Below are positions 35,171-43,157 of a stretch of DNA of 64,000 nt, piece after piece. The stretch spans positions 28,483-92,482 of IMG/VR virus record IMGVR_UViG_3300042371_000472; one strand, written 5' to 3'. The stretch comes from a virus. Each line of letters starts with the position of its first letter. Position 1 is the first letter of the stretch. The translations under genes and the position numbers were made by a program. The notes beneath the pieces are model-generated. The model saw nothing but the letters and a program-made list of their open reading frames with translations, did no database searches and was not told where the DNA came from.

Positions 35171-36182
35171 CAGTAAATGGTTATTAGACCAGTTCAAAGA
35201 AAATGCCAAATCAACTGGACGGATCGTACCAATTGTCCGAGTCCAGGCGTCATTAGAGAATGCCAATGGTCAGGCTAAGCGCGATACCTTAGGCTTACAC
35301 CCCAGCGAAATCTGCAAGAAGGATTGGTGTCCGCGCTCGTCATGGTATGCAATTAAGGGTTTCCCTAAACCAGCCGAGACACTCACCTTTGGTCGCCTTA
35401 ACATCTTTGCTGAAGGTAACGCCATCCACCATAAGTGGCAACAGTGGTTACGAAACGCTGGAGTTCTACGGGGACTATTCAAGTGCAATGCCTGTGGGAC
35501 TGTCTCAGAAGAAGACTTTTCATTATGTAGTTGTGGTTCCAACAGTATCCGTTACGCAGAAGTCCCGATCCGTAATGAGGAATACAACATCACGGGTCAT
35601 GCAGACGGAATCGTTGAAGACGCAAACGGTCAACTTTTGATTGAGATTAAGAGTGTCGGCACTGGGACTATTAGATTTGAGGCTCCTGAGTTATTCGTAC
35701 CTTACTCTAAGGGTGAAATAACCATAGATGAATTATGGAATCGCATTCGTAAGCCATTCCCATCCCATCTCCGCCAAGCAAACATGTACATGTTCTGTAT
35801 GGGTATTCACGAACTGGCATTTATATACGAGTGGAAGCCAACGCAGGATGTAAAAGAATTCAATGTCAGGTTCCAACCTGAGATTATTGAGAGTATCCTT
35901 GAAGGATGCAAAGATGTGGTCTCTCATCTTGAAGGCAAGAGACCACCAATGCGCCCAGTTTGGGCGTCAGGAATAGACAACGCAACATGCAAGAAATGCC
36001 CATACAAAAACAAATGCTGGGGAGAAGATGATGACACGAATAATCAGATCAGTACCGTCCAACGATCCGTTGGAGAGGTTCACGGACAAGTTCAGTCTCC
36101 CAGCGAGACCAGCGGAATCCCCACCCGAGATACCGAGGGACCTAGACGGGTTGTCAGACGCCGATCTGATGAATCTCTATAG
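35163..36182 (+). CDS. Cas4/RecB-like exonuclease with Fe-S cysteines
   Basis: 339 residues from GTG 35163 with GGAG upstream and an 8-bp overlap. Catalytic residues H146-A-D148 (GHADG) and E161-I-K163 belong to the PD-(D/E)XK fold. Cysteines C51/C56 and a C-terminal CKKCPYKNKC (about 277-286) suit a 4Fe-4S cluster, and a separate zinc ribbon (C108, C111, C122, C124) is inserted. It probably resects DNA ends with RecA. The last about 50 residues are low-complexity and overlap the next gene by 155 bp. Confidence 0.85.
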   Translation: MSSSKWLLDQFKENAKSTGRIVPIVRVQASLENANGQAKRDTLGLHPSEICKKDWCPRSSWYAIKGFPKPAETLTFGRLNIFAEGNAIHHKWQQWLRNAGVLRGLFKCNACGTVSEEDFSLCSCGSNSIRYAEVPIRNEEYNITGHADGIVEDANGQLLIEIKSVGTGTIRFEAPELFVPYSKGEITIDELWNRIRKPFPSHLRQANMYMFCMGIHELAFIYEWKPTQDVKEFNVRFQPEIIESILEGCKDVVSHLEGKRPPMRPVWASGIDNATCKKCPYKNKCWGEDDDTNNQISTVQRSVGEVHGQVQSPSETSGIPTRDTEGPRRVVRRRSDESL

Positions 36183-36528
36183 AGAGTTCATGGGTTGGGT
36201 CTCATACTCACAGGCTGAGTTAGTCAAGGCTGAGATTGACGAAGACAAGCAGTCACACAAGTGCCGACTGTCTGAGTCCATGGTTCTTATTAGCCAGTGG
36301 AACTCAGCCGACAAGGCTGACCGAGTAACCTTGGCTAAAGCACGACGCGATGTAGACCCAGCAGTGGTTGCCCAGCAGGAGGCATACCAAGTTGCTCGCG
36401 CATATCGTAAACTGGTACAGACTATGTTTGATACCTGCGAACGCGGGGCGCAACTACTATCCCGTGAACTATCACGGCGTATCGGTCTTGGTAGTAAGGA
36501 CAACAGAATGGCAAGGTACACAGCGTGA
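36028..36528 (+). CDS. Hypothetical helical protein overlapping the nuclease gene
   Basis: 166 residues from ATG 36028 with GGGAGAAG just upstream. Residues 1-50 are encoded in another frame over the nuclease 3' end. From about 45 on it is a long charged helical protein (DLMNLYREFMGWVSYSQAEL, VARAYRKLVQTMFDTCERG). The Met codon at 36028 is well supported, so true overprinting is likely. Function unknown; the composition recalls recombination mediators or terminase-small-like helical proteins. Confidence 0.7.
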   Translation: MMTRIIRSVPSNDPLERFTDKFSLPARPAESPPEIPRDLDGLSDADLMNLYREFMGWVSYSQAELVKAEIDEDKQSHKCRLSESMVLISQWNSADKADRVTLAKARRDVDPAVVAQQEAYQVARAYRKLVQTMFDTCERGAQLLSRELSRRIGLGSKDNRMARYTA

Positions 36529-37088
36529 GTGACCTCACTTCTTTTACAAGAGATTTCACTCCCCTAACAGATAAATACGACCTAGGGTATATTGATGGCT
36601 TCTATAGCGACTTGTTTACCCCTTTAAAAAACGAACCAATTAACCTGTTAGAAATTGGAATCTACTTTGGACACAGCATCATGTTGTGGCATGCCTATTT
36701 TCCAAAAGCCAGTATTTATTGCGCCGACATTAACGACTGCACCAGTATTCATCATCTTGATAGGGTTATTCAATACACAGAGAACGCCTACGCTCCTGAC
36801 TTTCTAAATAAACTCAACGAAAAGTCATTTGATATCATCATAGATGACGGACCTCATACCCTAGAAAGCATGGAGTACTTCTTAACTTACTACCCACGGC
36901 TATTAAATGAGGGTGGTGTACTCATTCTTGAGGATATCATTGACCCCATGTGGACTACAGAACTTCTCAAGTTTGTCCCACAGGGGTATACACCAACCGT
37001 TCACCATATGGGTGGGCGCCAAAAGACTCAAAACCTCTATGACCAGTGGTCTAATGGTCTTGATGTCATCATAGTAAAGAAGGACTGA
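36525..37088 (+). CDS. SAM-dependent methyltransferase-like protein
   Basis: 187 residues from GTG 36525 (GTGA overlap). The class I fold is marked by NLLEIGIYFGHSIMLW (motif I, about 40-55), IYCADINDC (acidic loop), FDIIIDDGPHT (about 102-112) and GGVLILEDI. Such enzymes in phages often methylate sugars or small molecules, cephalosporin-hydroxylase-like family. No target domain is seen, so the substrate is unknown. Confidence 0.75.
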   Translation: MSDLTSFTRDFTPLTDKYDLGYIDGFYSDLFTPLKNEPINLLEIGIYFGHSIMLWHAYFPKASIYCADINDCTSIHHLDRVIQYTENAYAPDFLNKLNEKSFDIIIDDGPHTLESMEYFLTYYPRLLNEGGVLILEDIIDPMWTTELLKFVPQGYTPTVHHMGGRQKTQNLYDQWSNGLDVIIVKKD

Positions 37089-37089
37089 C

Positions 37090-37314
37090 ATGGAATACGA
37101 ACTCTCTACGGACATTTACGAATGGCTCAAGAATAAACAAACGATCAGCACAGCATCAGGGGTTTCCTATGATGTTGTTAAGTTTGCTGAGGCGGTCCAT
37201 CTCATTGAGACCCTTATGGCTGACCGTGACAAACTGGCTCAGATTATTGCATCAATGTACAAATGGAATAACAAGAGTACTGATGACATCCTCAAGGCTT
37301 TCAAAAAGGGTTGA
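37090..37314 (+). CDS. Small hypothetical protein
   Basis: 74 residues, mainly helical (VVKFAEAVHLIETLMADRDK), starting 1 bp after the methyltransferase stop and sharing one base with the following gene. No motif recognised. Confidence 0.7.
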   Translation: MEYELSTDIYEWLKNKQTISTASGVSYDVVKFAEAVHLIETLMADRDKLAQIIASMYKWNNKSTDDILKAFKKG

Positions 37315-37682
37315 TGGTGGCAAACCCATCTAAACAAAAAGGCACATCGTTTGAGACGATGATTAAGAACTACCTCAATGAGCATGGTTTCCCCGACGCA
37401 GAGCGCACACCACTCAAGGGTGGTGCTGATACTGGTGATATCAACGGTATTAAAAACCGAGTAACTGGTAGAAATGCTATTGTTCAATGTAAGAACCAAC
37501 GGCAGTTCCAACTCAGCCAGTGGCTTGATGCCACAGTAGAACAAGCCAAGCAAAAGGGTGACGCAATTCCTGCTCTAGTAGTTAAACGACCAAATAAGGG
37601 AGTTAATTCACTAGGTGATACTTATGCTGTCTTACGCCTTGATGACCTTATAGAACTGCTTAAAGAGGCTAATTACTTCTAA
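37314..37682 (+). CDS. Holliday junction resolvase-like nuclease (Hjc/VRR type), second copy
   Basis: 122 residues from ATG 37314 (TGATG overlap). KGTSFETMIKNYL with E14, then ADTGDINGI with D42 and IVQCK with K60 form the Hjc-like active site. The usual Glu of E-x-K is Gln58, which could lower activity or make it a binding-only paralog. A weak hairpin follows its stop. Confidence 0.75.
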   Translation: MVANPSKQKGTSFETMIKNYLNEHGFPDAERTPLKGGADTGDINGIKNRVTGRNAIVQCKNQRQFQLSQWLDATVEQAKQKGDAIPALVVKRPNKGVNSLGDTYAVLRLDDLIELLKEANYF

Positions 37683-37685
37683 GAT

Positions 37686-37708
37686 AAGGGGGTTAAACAA
37701 ACCCTTTT
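37686..37708 (+). terminator. Weak hairpin terminator before spoVS
   Basis: AAGGGGGTT pairs with AACCCTT, with two unpaired G residues, and is followed by TTTTAT. It lies in the 40-bp gap before spoVS, whose own GGAG follows at once, and would give partial termination or attenuation. Confidence 0.4.
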
Positions 37709-37722
37709 ATATTGGAGTACAA

Positions 37723-38013
37723 ATGTCTCAAGAATTAAATGCGCCGCTAGAGGACATTATTAAAGTGTCAGGTAGCAGTAATCCCCAAAGTGTCGGTTCA
37801 ATCGTTGCTCGCGCAGTTATCGCTAAACAGCAACCTAAGATTCGCGCTATCGGAGCATCAGCCGTTAACCAAGCCGTCAAGGCTTGCGCTATTGCCCGTG
37901 GTTTCGTTGCACCACGCGGTGTTGATCTTACCTTTGTTATAGGTTTTGACGACATTGAAGGCGAAAATGGTACTACAATAAGTGCTATGTCCTTCAAACC
38001 TGTAGAGAGGTAA
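37723..38013 (+). CDS. spoVS: SpoVS-family (Alba-like) protein
   Basis: 96 residues. IKVSGSSNPQSVGSIVARAV, then IRAIGASAVNQAVKACAIARG, FVAPRGVDLTFVIGF and a final FKPVER strand match stage V sporulation protein S almost end to end. SpoVS is a small Alba-fold protein in Bacillus, Deinococcus-Thermus and others that affects development and probably binds nucleic acid. In a phage of a probably non-sporulating host it may act as a chromatin or RNA-binding factor. Confidence 0.9.
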   Translation: MSQELNAPLEDIIKVSGSSNPQSVGSIVARAVIAKQQPKIRAIGASAVNQAVKACAIARGFVAPRGVDLTFVIGFDDIEGENGTTISAMSFKPVER

Positions 38014-38015
38014 TT

Positions 38016-38825
38016 ATGGCTGAAGATACCGTAAGGTCTCATATTAATGATATTGTTGGCGATCAAGCACCACGACAAACTGGTTCTGCCCAGTTTGAAC
38101 GCCTCCGCGGTCAAATCAATAGGAATTCACATTTCTTTTTGGGACGAGGCACCGTACCCGACAGTTCTACCACCGTGCAATTAGGTTCGGATGAAGAAGT
38201 TCGTGCCCGACTTGCTGAAGGTCGTAGTGGTATTCCTGTAGAGACTAAGCAAGCATTAACAGATGTAACAACAGGAGCAATACCCGTACAAGGTGACGAA
38301 CGGGCTGTAATGTTTCCAAAAGCATTGCGTAAAACTCCAACCCCAAATTCTGAACCAAGATCAGCCGAAACTAACGAGACGAGTCGTGTTGGTCCTGGTG
38401 TTCCTCGTATCATTACCAGCCCACGCGTTGACCCAGTTCAGGCTCGTTCGGAAGATGCGGCTCTTTTTGAAGGAATTCTCCGCAACCGAGCGGCACTAAT
38501 AGACATGATGACAGATACTGGCGCTCCTATTTACCGTGCACCTCAGCGTTCTGAAGGTATGGATGCTGGCATGGTACAACGAGATAGAGAAGAACAGAAT
38601 AGACGGAGAGAACTTACGCGAGATGTCCGAGATGCTGATGGCAATGTAATTGACATGAAGGCTAGGGCTAAGACTAAGCCTCAAGCCAACGATAAACCTA
38701 AAGGACCAAACAAGGGTGGTCGTCCTAAGAAAGACACCACGCCAGCACCTAAGAAGGCAGTTGGTCGCCCTAAGAAAGAGACTGCCCCTAAGAAGGCAGT
38801 TGGTCGCCCAAAGAAAAATAAGTAA
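38016..38825 (+). CDS. AT-hook protein with basic C-terminal tail
   Basis: 269 residues, 2 bp after spoVS. Mostly disordered and charged; the C-terminus has three GRPKK AT-hook cores within 45 residues (GGRPKKDTTP, VGRPKKET, VGRPKKNK) separated by APKKA repeats. It should bind the minor groove of A/T-rich DNA. Next to SpoVS, it suggests a phage chromatin pair. A repeated 24-bp DNA unit encodes the last two hooks. Confidence 0.75.
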   Translation: MAEDTVRSHINDIVGDQAPRQTGSAQFERLRGQINRNSHFFLGRGTVPDSSTTVQLGSDEEVRARLAEGRSGIPVETKQALTDVTTGAIPVQGDERAVMFPKALRKTPTPNSEPRSAETNETSRVGPGVPRIITSPRVDPVQARSEDAALFEGILRNRAALIDMMTDTGAPIYRAPQRSEGMDAGMVQRDREEQNRRRELTRDVRDADGNVIDMKARAKTKPQANDKPKGPNKGGRPKKDTTPAPKKAVGRPKKETAPKKAVGRPKKNK

Positions 38826-38841
38826 ATAAAAGGCTAACAAT

Positions 38842-39003
38842 ATGGCACCGCTAGACCCACCCTCATGGGATGACATGCTGGACAATTTGGGATACTCAAT
38901 TGATGATGAAGATGACGATCTTTACTATGTAAGAAAAGCATCTAAAGATAAGAGCAAAGTTAAACCCAAAGTTAAAGATTATGAATGGGACGATTACGAC
39001 TGA
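38842..39003 (+). CDS. Small acidic protein
   Basis: 53 residues, ATG 38842, ending in a TGA that shares its A with the next ATG. It begins MAPLDPPSWDDMLDNLG, and acidic runs (DDEDDD) alternate with a short Lys-rich stretch. No family recognised; close packing supports expression. Confidence 0.6.
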   Translation: MAPLDPPSWDDMLDNLGYSIDDEDDDLYYVRKASKDKSKVKPKVKDYEWDDYD

Positions 39004-39140
39004 TGGCAAAGAAAACATACCGACCCGACCCTCGCAATGAGTTCATCAAGCGAGGAATTAAAAAGCCACGCCCCGTAGAACCTTTTGGTGGAGGTCAAGG
39101 TGGCATGTTTACTGGTACATCTCCGGGATTTGGTGGCTAG
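39003..39140 (+). CDS. Small basic Gly-rich protein
   Basis: 45 residues, beginning MAKKTYRPDPRNEFIKRG with a Gly/Phe-rich end (GGGQGGMFTGTSPGFGG). It shares one base with each flanking gene. It could be a minor virion or nucleic-acid-associated peptide; no homolog recognised. Confidence 0.6.
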   Translation: MAKKTYRPDPRNEFIKRGIKKPRPVEPFGGGQGGMFTGTSPGFGG

Positions 39141-39625
39141 TGGCTACCTCATTTGCCAACTGGCAATCTCCATCCTCTAGTCCTGAATCAGGAATGGTCG
39201 GAGGTACGGGTCCAACACCCGTATTCCGTAGTGCCAAAGATCAACGCATCTCGGCGTATGGTGTTGGTCCTGACACCCAATACCCCGATGGGTATCTTGG
39301 CACCATGTCCAGTAACCGCCGACAGGACAAACTGACTAATGCTGTTCGCGCCAACCAACGGGCGTATTCCCGCGGAGTCCATAAGGGTGAGCGTATTAAT
39401 GCTGGGGACTATATTTGGCCTCAAGAGTTCAACCTTTTAACTGGAATTATGCTGGAATCTAAGGGTAAGAAGTTCGCACCCCCAGGAGCAGAACCAGTCC
39501 GATTAACCAATGACGGTAAGGCAGGACCACGCGGTATTCCTCGTGGTTTAGAGCGACCCGACAAGCAAATTATAGATATGCAACGAAGAAGCATGCTAAA
39601 ATCACTTGCACCAATGTGGAAGTAA
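39140..39625 (+). CDS. Hypothetical protein
   Basis: 161 residues from GTG 39140. The N-terminal 40 residues are Ser/Pro/Gly-rich, the middle has TNAVRANQRAYSRGVHKGER, and the C-terminal third is basic. It is co-translated with its neighbours. Composition recalls minor structural proteins, but there is no diagnostic motif. Confidence 0.65.
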   Translation: MATSFANWQSPSSSPESGMVGGTGPTPVFRSAKDQRISAYGVGPDTQYPDGYLGTMSSNRRQDKLTNAVRANQRAYSRGVHKGERINAGDYIWPQEFNLLTGIMLESKGKKFAPPGAEPVRLTNDGKAGPRGIPRGLERPDKQIIDMQRRSMLKSLAPMWK

Positions 39626-39648
39626 ACACATACTAAGGAGTAATTATC

Positions 39649-39936
39649 ATGGCAAAAGTAATGCGTGGCGTCCACCGCCGTAATCGTGAAGCCTCAGAAG
39701 CATGGGGCACCTCTGTAAATGCACCTGCCTACGGTGGCAGTCAAGCCTACTTTGGCGATGACTATGAACAAGGTGACAGTATGTACGATGAGGCTTGGGG
39801 TCCCGTTGAATCACAGGCTGAAGCCATTGCTATGCAGGGCTACATGGACACACCAACGCCCACTGGTCCGTCATACCCAACGACCAGCAAAAAAGACTGT
39901 GAATGCGGTACGCCCAACTGCGATTGTAAGAAGTAG
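39649..39936 (+). CDS. Small protein with Cys-rich C-terminus
   Basis: 95 residues after a consensus AAGGAG. It ends CECGTPNCDCKK, a likely metal-binding knuckle, and the first 20 residues are basic. The middle is acidic and aromatic (FGDDYEQGDSMYDEAWG). Function unknown. Confidence 0.65.
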   Translation: MAKVMRGVHRRNREASEAWGTSVNAPAYGGSQAYFGDDYEQGDSMYDEAWGPVESQAEAIAMQGYMDTPTPTGPSYPTTSKKDCECGTPNCDCKK

Positions 39937-39942
39937 TAACTC

Positions 39943-40251
39943 ATGCAGGTCATTAAGGACATCACAGAACTAAAACCACTCGCTGGTGGAAGCATGGGTA
40001 GCGGTGGTGGCTCCAAGAAGCCACCGACCACTCCTAACGACCGCGATAACTCAATGGGTGACTGGCGTGAACCACAGCGATGGGACAGCAGTAGTATGCA
40101 CCAGCGTTTTGAACAAAATCAAAACCAAGCAAAAATGTGGCAACAAGGTGCGCGTTCCGAGCGTTATTTAAGTCCTCGTCAAGACCATTTTTATAAAGGT
40201 CATACCGAATCTAAGACAAAGAGTTATTACGAAGAGTTAGGTGGCTACTGA
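39943..40251 (+). CDS. Small protein with QAKMW motif
   Basis: 102 residues. A Gly/Ser/Pro-rich N-terminal third leads to FEQNQNQAKMWQQGAR near residue 57, a motif repeated at the end of the next gene product. It shares TGATG with the next gene. Likely a disordered, polar protein. Confidence 0.6.
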   Translation: MQVIKDITELKPLAGGSMGSGGGSKKPPTTPNDRDNSMGDWREPQRWDSSSMHQRFEQNQNQAKMWQQGARSERYLSPRQDHFYKGHTESKTKSYYEELGGY

Positions 40252-40433
40252 TGGACGGACAGTCATTAAACCCAAATCGCAAAACAGACCGTTATGCACA
40301 TAACTTGCGTATCAATAAGCAAGATGAGTATTACGGCAGTGGTGACTGGGACGACGACATGGACCCCGATACACGCCGTAGCGCCATGAACAGAATGTCA
40401 AACCAAGCAAAAATGTGGAAAGAAGGTTATTAA
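40251..40433 (+). CDS. Small MDGQ-family protein, copy 1
   Basis: 60 residues. The start MDGQSLNPNRKTDRYAHNLR is closely similar to the next gene's MDGQARSPKRKTDRKAH, so the two arose by tandem duplication. It ends SNQAKMWKEGY, carrying the QAKMW motif of the preceding gene product. No function known. Confidence 0.6.
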   Translation: MDGQSLNPNRKTDRYAHNLRINKQDEYYGSGDWDDDMDPDTRRSAMNRMSNQAKMWKEGY

Positions 40434-40436
40434 ATT

Positions 40437-40598
40437 ATGGACGGACAAGCAAGAAGCCCAAAGCGTAAGACAGATCGTAAAGCACACGCAGAACGCATCG
40501 CTAGTGAAGACCCCTTTGCTGGTTATGTAAAACAACTATTCCGGAATGGGTTTGATAATGTTCGCTGGGATAGCGATAAGAAGAACCAAAACAAGTAA
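40437..40598 (+). CDS. Small MDGQ-family protein, copy 2
   Basis: 53 residues from ATG 40437, 3 bp after copy 1. The shared N-terminal MDGQ...KRKTDRKAHAERI block is followed by a different C-terminus with FAGYVKQLFRNGFDNVRWD. Basic and probably helical. Confidence 0.6.
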   Translation: MDGQARSPKRKTDRKAHAERIASEDPFAGYVKQLFRNGFDNVRWDSDKKNQNK

Positions 40599-40603
40599 CC
40601 CTT

Positions 40604-40894
40604 ATGGGAAAACCTTGGCAATCGCACGAAGAGTTTCTCGTTGATCAGGCTCTAGAAGCCGCGATTAGCGACCCCGAAACTATTCGTAACATTCGCCCTG
40701 CACATCCCCAAATCCTATTCCCTGAGACACGAGGCATGATCAAGATGATCGCTGGTATCAACGACATCCTCTCTATTGACCGATACGCCGCGAGTAACCG
40801 CTCGTGGCTCTCAGGCATGCCCGTACGACGCACAGAACTCGCCTCAGGCGAATGGACAGGAACTGGTCGCTATTCAATGGAGTCATTAGGATGA
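40604..40894 (+). CDS. Small hypothetical protein
   Basis: 96 residues starting MGKPWQSHEEFLVDQALEAA, globular in composition, with RGMIKMIAGINDIL in the centre. It overlaps the next ATG by four bases. No family recognised. Confidence 0.65.
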   Translation: MGKPWQSHEEFLVDQALEAAISDPETIRNIRPAHPQILFPETRGMIKMIAGINDILSIDRYAASNRSWLSGMPVRRTELASGEWTGTGRYSMESLG

Positions 40895-42000
40895 GCGATT
40901 ACTTTAATCAAAGTAATAATTACAGTGCCACTAACAATAATAGTCATCGCAAAAACTATCAAGGTTCAATGCCTACCACTAATTATCTGTTACCTGCTAC
41001 CTACAGGCAAACAAACCTAGAGTTCCCCAAGGCTCCTAGTTTTGGTCAGTTCACCCCAGTTAGTTCAGGAGTAACGCGTGACTGGTCAGGCTCAAAGATG
41101 AACTTGCCCGAGTTTAAGGTACTTAATCAATTAGGAAAAGGTCTTAATCGCTGGGCAAATGCCAGGTTGTTCTCACCGCAAAAAGACGACGACGACGATG
41201 GTTCTACTGCGGCATCACCCCCAAATGCTGGTCTCCCTAATAACCCAGCACCACAACCAAATCAACCAATTAATCCCAACCCACCAGTACAACCCCAACC
41301 CCAACCCCAACCCCAACCCCAACCTCAACCCCAACCCCAACCCCAACCATCTCCTGCACCATCTCCTGCGCCTGCGCCTGCACCAAAGCCATCCCCAACA
41401 CCAAAGCCAACACCAACACCAAAGCCAACACCAAATCCTGCACCAAGCGCCCCTTCTGCTTGGGATGAATATTGGGACAAAATAGATAATCCCCCATCCC
41501 CATCCCCAACGCCTGCGCCATCCCCATCCCCAACGCCTGCACCAAGAACTAGGCGTGATGGTTCTTCAATTCCACCATTTCCTAAGTTTGATTCAGAGGC
41601 GCCCACTCCAGCAGGTCTACCACGACGACAAGCCGTAAAGCGCCCATTAGGTGGAACCTCACAAGAACAGCCTGCTGAGAGCAAACTTGGTCGGAGACTC
41701 ACTAAACCATTAACACGCCCCACAACGCGCACCTTAGGTCGCGGTGACGGTCCTACGACCGCTCGCCGTAGCCGTGAATCAGTCGCCTCAGCCGTTGCCG
41801 AGGCAATGTCTCGCTCGCTAGGCCAGGGGGACACCACAGAAGACGAGTCATCGGGTAATGTAGGGGATATGAGTAAGCCTTTAACTAAGCCTCTAACCAA
41901 ACCTTTAACCAAGACGATTCCCTCTGAGCGTCGTCAAACGCCATCCTCATCCGCGGGTGGTCGTAAACCTTCAACGAAAAGGAACCGCTATGGCAGTTAA
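40891..42000 (+). CDS. Proline-rich repeat protein
   Basis: 369 residues from ATG 40891 (ATGA overlap; an upstream in-frame start would overlap far more). Residues about 110-220 are PQ, PAP, KPTPTP and SPTPAP repeats, encoded by hexamer and 24-bp DNA repeats. The C-terminal part has three KPLTKP units near 325-340. Almost wholly disordered; likely a flexible stalk, virion-surface or decoy protein. Confidence 0.75.
   Translation: MSDYFNQSNNYSATNNNSHRKNYQGSMPTTNYLLPATYRQTNLEFPKAPSFGQFTPVSSGVTRDWSGSKMNLPEFKVLNQLGKGLNRWANARLFSPQKDDDDDGSTAASPPNAGLPNNPAPQPNQPINPNPPVQPQPQPQPQPQPQPQPQPQPSPAPSPAPAPAPKPSPTPKPTPTPKPTPNPAPSAPSAWDEYWDKIDNPPSPSPTPAPSPSPTPAPRTRRDGSSIPPFPKFDSEAPTPAGLPRRQAVKRPLGGTSQEQPAESKLGRRLTKPLTRPTTRTLGRGDGPTTARRSRESVASAVAEAMSRSLGQGDTTEDESSGNVGDMSKPLTKPLTKPLTKTIPSERRQTPSSSAGGRKPSTKRNRYGS
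41291..41348 (+). repeat. AACCCC hexanucleotide tandem repeat
   Basis: More than nine head-to-tail AACCCC units with a single variant (AACCTC at 41321) encode alternating Pro-Gln. Such tracts change length by slippage without breaking the frame, since the unit is two codons. Confidence 0.95.
41494..41541 (+). repeat. Two tandem 24-bp repeats in the proline-rich gene
   Basis: CCATCCCCATCCCCAACG plus CCTGCG is repeated directly (41494-41517 and 41518-41541, last base differing), encoding PSPSPTPA twice. Confidence 0.9.
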
Positions 42001-42187
42001 CTCCTCACGATCAATGAACGAAGACCTACAACATGGTCTCAATGATGGCGCATTCAAGAGCCTCTCACCCGACCGCGGTGGTGAGGTTGAAATGCAGAAC
42101 ATCCATGAACGCGCCATGATGCTTCAGGCGCAGTACGACATGAACGACATCAAGATGGCTGTCGTTCAAACTGCTCAATACAACTGA
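41990..42187 (+). CDS. Small hypothetical protein
   Basis: 65 residues; ATG 41990 with AAGGA upstream, overlapping the proline-rich gene by 11 bp. Mostly helical with ERAMMLQAQYDMNDIKMAVV. Unknown. Confidence 0.65.
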   Translation: MAVNSSRSMNEDLQHGLNDGAFKSLSPDRGGEVEMQNIHERAMMLQAQYDMNDIKMAVVQTAQYN

Positions 42188-42219
42188 TTTAACTATTTGT
42201 AACTAATAAGGAGAACAAC

Positions 42220-42678
42220 ATGCCCCGTCTTTTGACATGCCAAACCTGTGGAACCATGTACCGAATGAAGGACTACGACGGTCCTGCCGAGTACGACATG
42301 GAACTTATTGAGTTATGTCAGCGACACCTCGGTCAGGCGGTTAACCCCGACCCCGACGCTCATAAATCCATGATTCTCCGCTGTGATCAGGACACATGGG
42401 AAAAACTCGGTGATGAGACTCAGGTCAAAAAAGAGTTGATGAAGAACGAAATTGAGGTACGCGAGGTACGCGACGATCTCAAGGTAGAGGCTCTGAAGTG
42501 CTTCAGTCGCCATAACCGCCCAGCAGGCATGTGCATTGACTACGAAGACGAAAGCAAGACCATTGGTCGCAAGATCGGGATTCCAAAGGCTCAACGCCAA
42601 TACCTCTGCCACTATTGCCCAGCACAAGAGTTTGTGACTCACAAGAACCGCACCGCTAAAGGGATGTATGGTTCGTGA
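42220..42678 (+). CDS. Zinc-binding hypothetical protein
   Basis: 152 residues after AAGGAG. N-terminal CQTCGTMY and C-terminal CHYCPAQEF, with a further Cys pair in KCFSRHNRPAGMCIDYED between, suggest one or two zinc sites. It overlaps the next gene by GTGA. Possibly a nucleic-acid-binding adaptor; family not named. Confidence 0.7.
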   Translation: MPRLLTCQTCGTMYRMKDYDGPAEYDMELIELCQRHLGQAVNPDPDAHKSMILRCDQDTWEKLGDETQVKKELMKNEIEVREVRDDLKVEALKCFSRHNRPAGMCIDYEDESKTIGRKIGIPKAQRQYLCHYCPAQEFVTHKNRTAKGMYGS

Positions 42679-43157
42679 TCATATTTCACTTTGATGCACT
42701 AGCCACCAAAGCCCCAACCTTTGGTCAGCGTCAGCCAAGCATGGAAGGTCGGCGCCTATGGGACTCGTTCTTCCATAAATACATGGGTCGCGTCTATCTC
42801 GTTTGTGACGGTGACGATGACATTGAGATGGTTAAGACATGGCTTAAGCGAGAGGGTTACAAGGTCTCGGCTATCTATCAGACACCCGATCTCGTACGCG
42901 ATGGGACAACACCTAGAGCCGAAGCCGTATGGGCGATTGCCTCAGCACTAGGTCGCCCACACTTCTATATAGACACCGACCCTGAGACCTGTGCCTATGC
43001 CGTTAAACAGGGCATCACAGCCCTTCTGATGGCTGTCCCCCAATTCATGCGCCCCGAGTTCCATACCCCCAACAGCATCCGAGCATGGGATACTGTGGTA
43101 GATGAACTTGACGCTCAGGCGCTCAAAAAGTCTGAAAGGACATGGGGTGACATATGA
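42675..43157 (+). CDS. HAD-like hydrolase-type protein, tentative
   Basis: 160 residues from GTG 42675. IIFHFDAL near the start, YLVCDGDDDIEMVKTWLKREG and FYIDTDPETCAYAVKQGI are reminiscent of haloacid-dehalogenase-like or nucleotide-end-processing folds, but the DxDxT nucleophile is not clear. It is coupled by ATGA to the large unknown gene that follows, suggesting a joint process. Confidence 0.55.
   Translation: MIIFHFDALATKAPTFGQRQPSMEGRRLWDSFFHKYMGRVYLVCDGDDDIEMVKTWLKREGYKVSAIYQTPDLVRDGTTPRAEAVWAIASALGRPHFYIDTDPETCAYAVKQGITALLMAVPQFMRPEFHTPNSIRAWDTVVDELDAQALKKSERTWGDI

Noticed and set aside
41325-41912. 195-residue Gly/Val-rich leftward frame opposite the proline-rich gene
   Set aside because: Direct consequence of the CCCCAA repeats on the other strand; no start signal.
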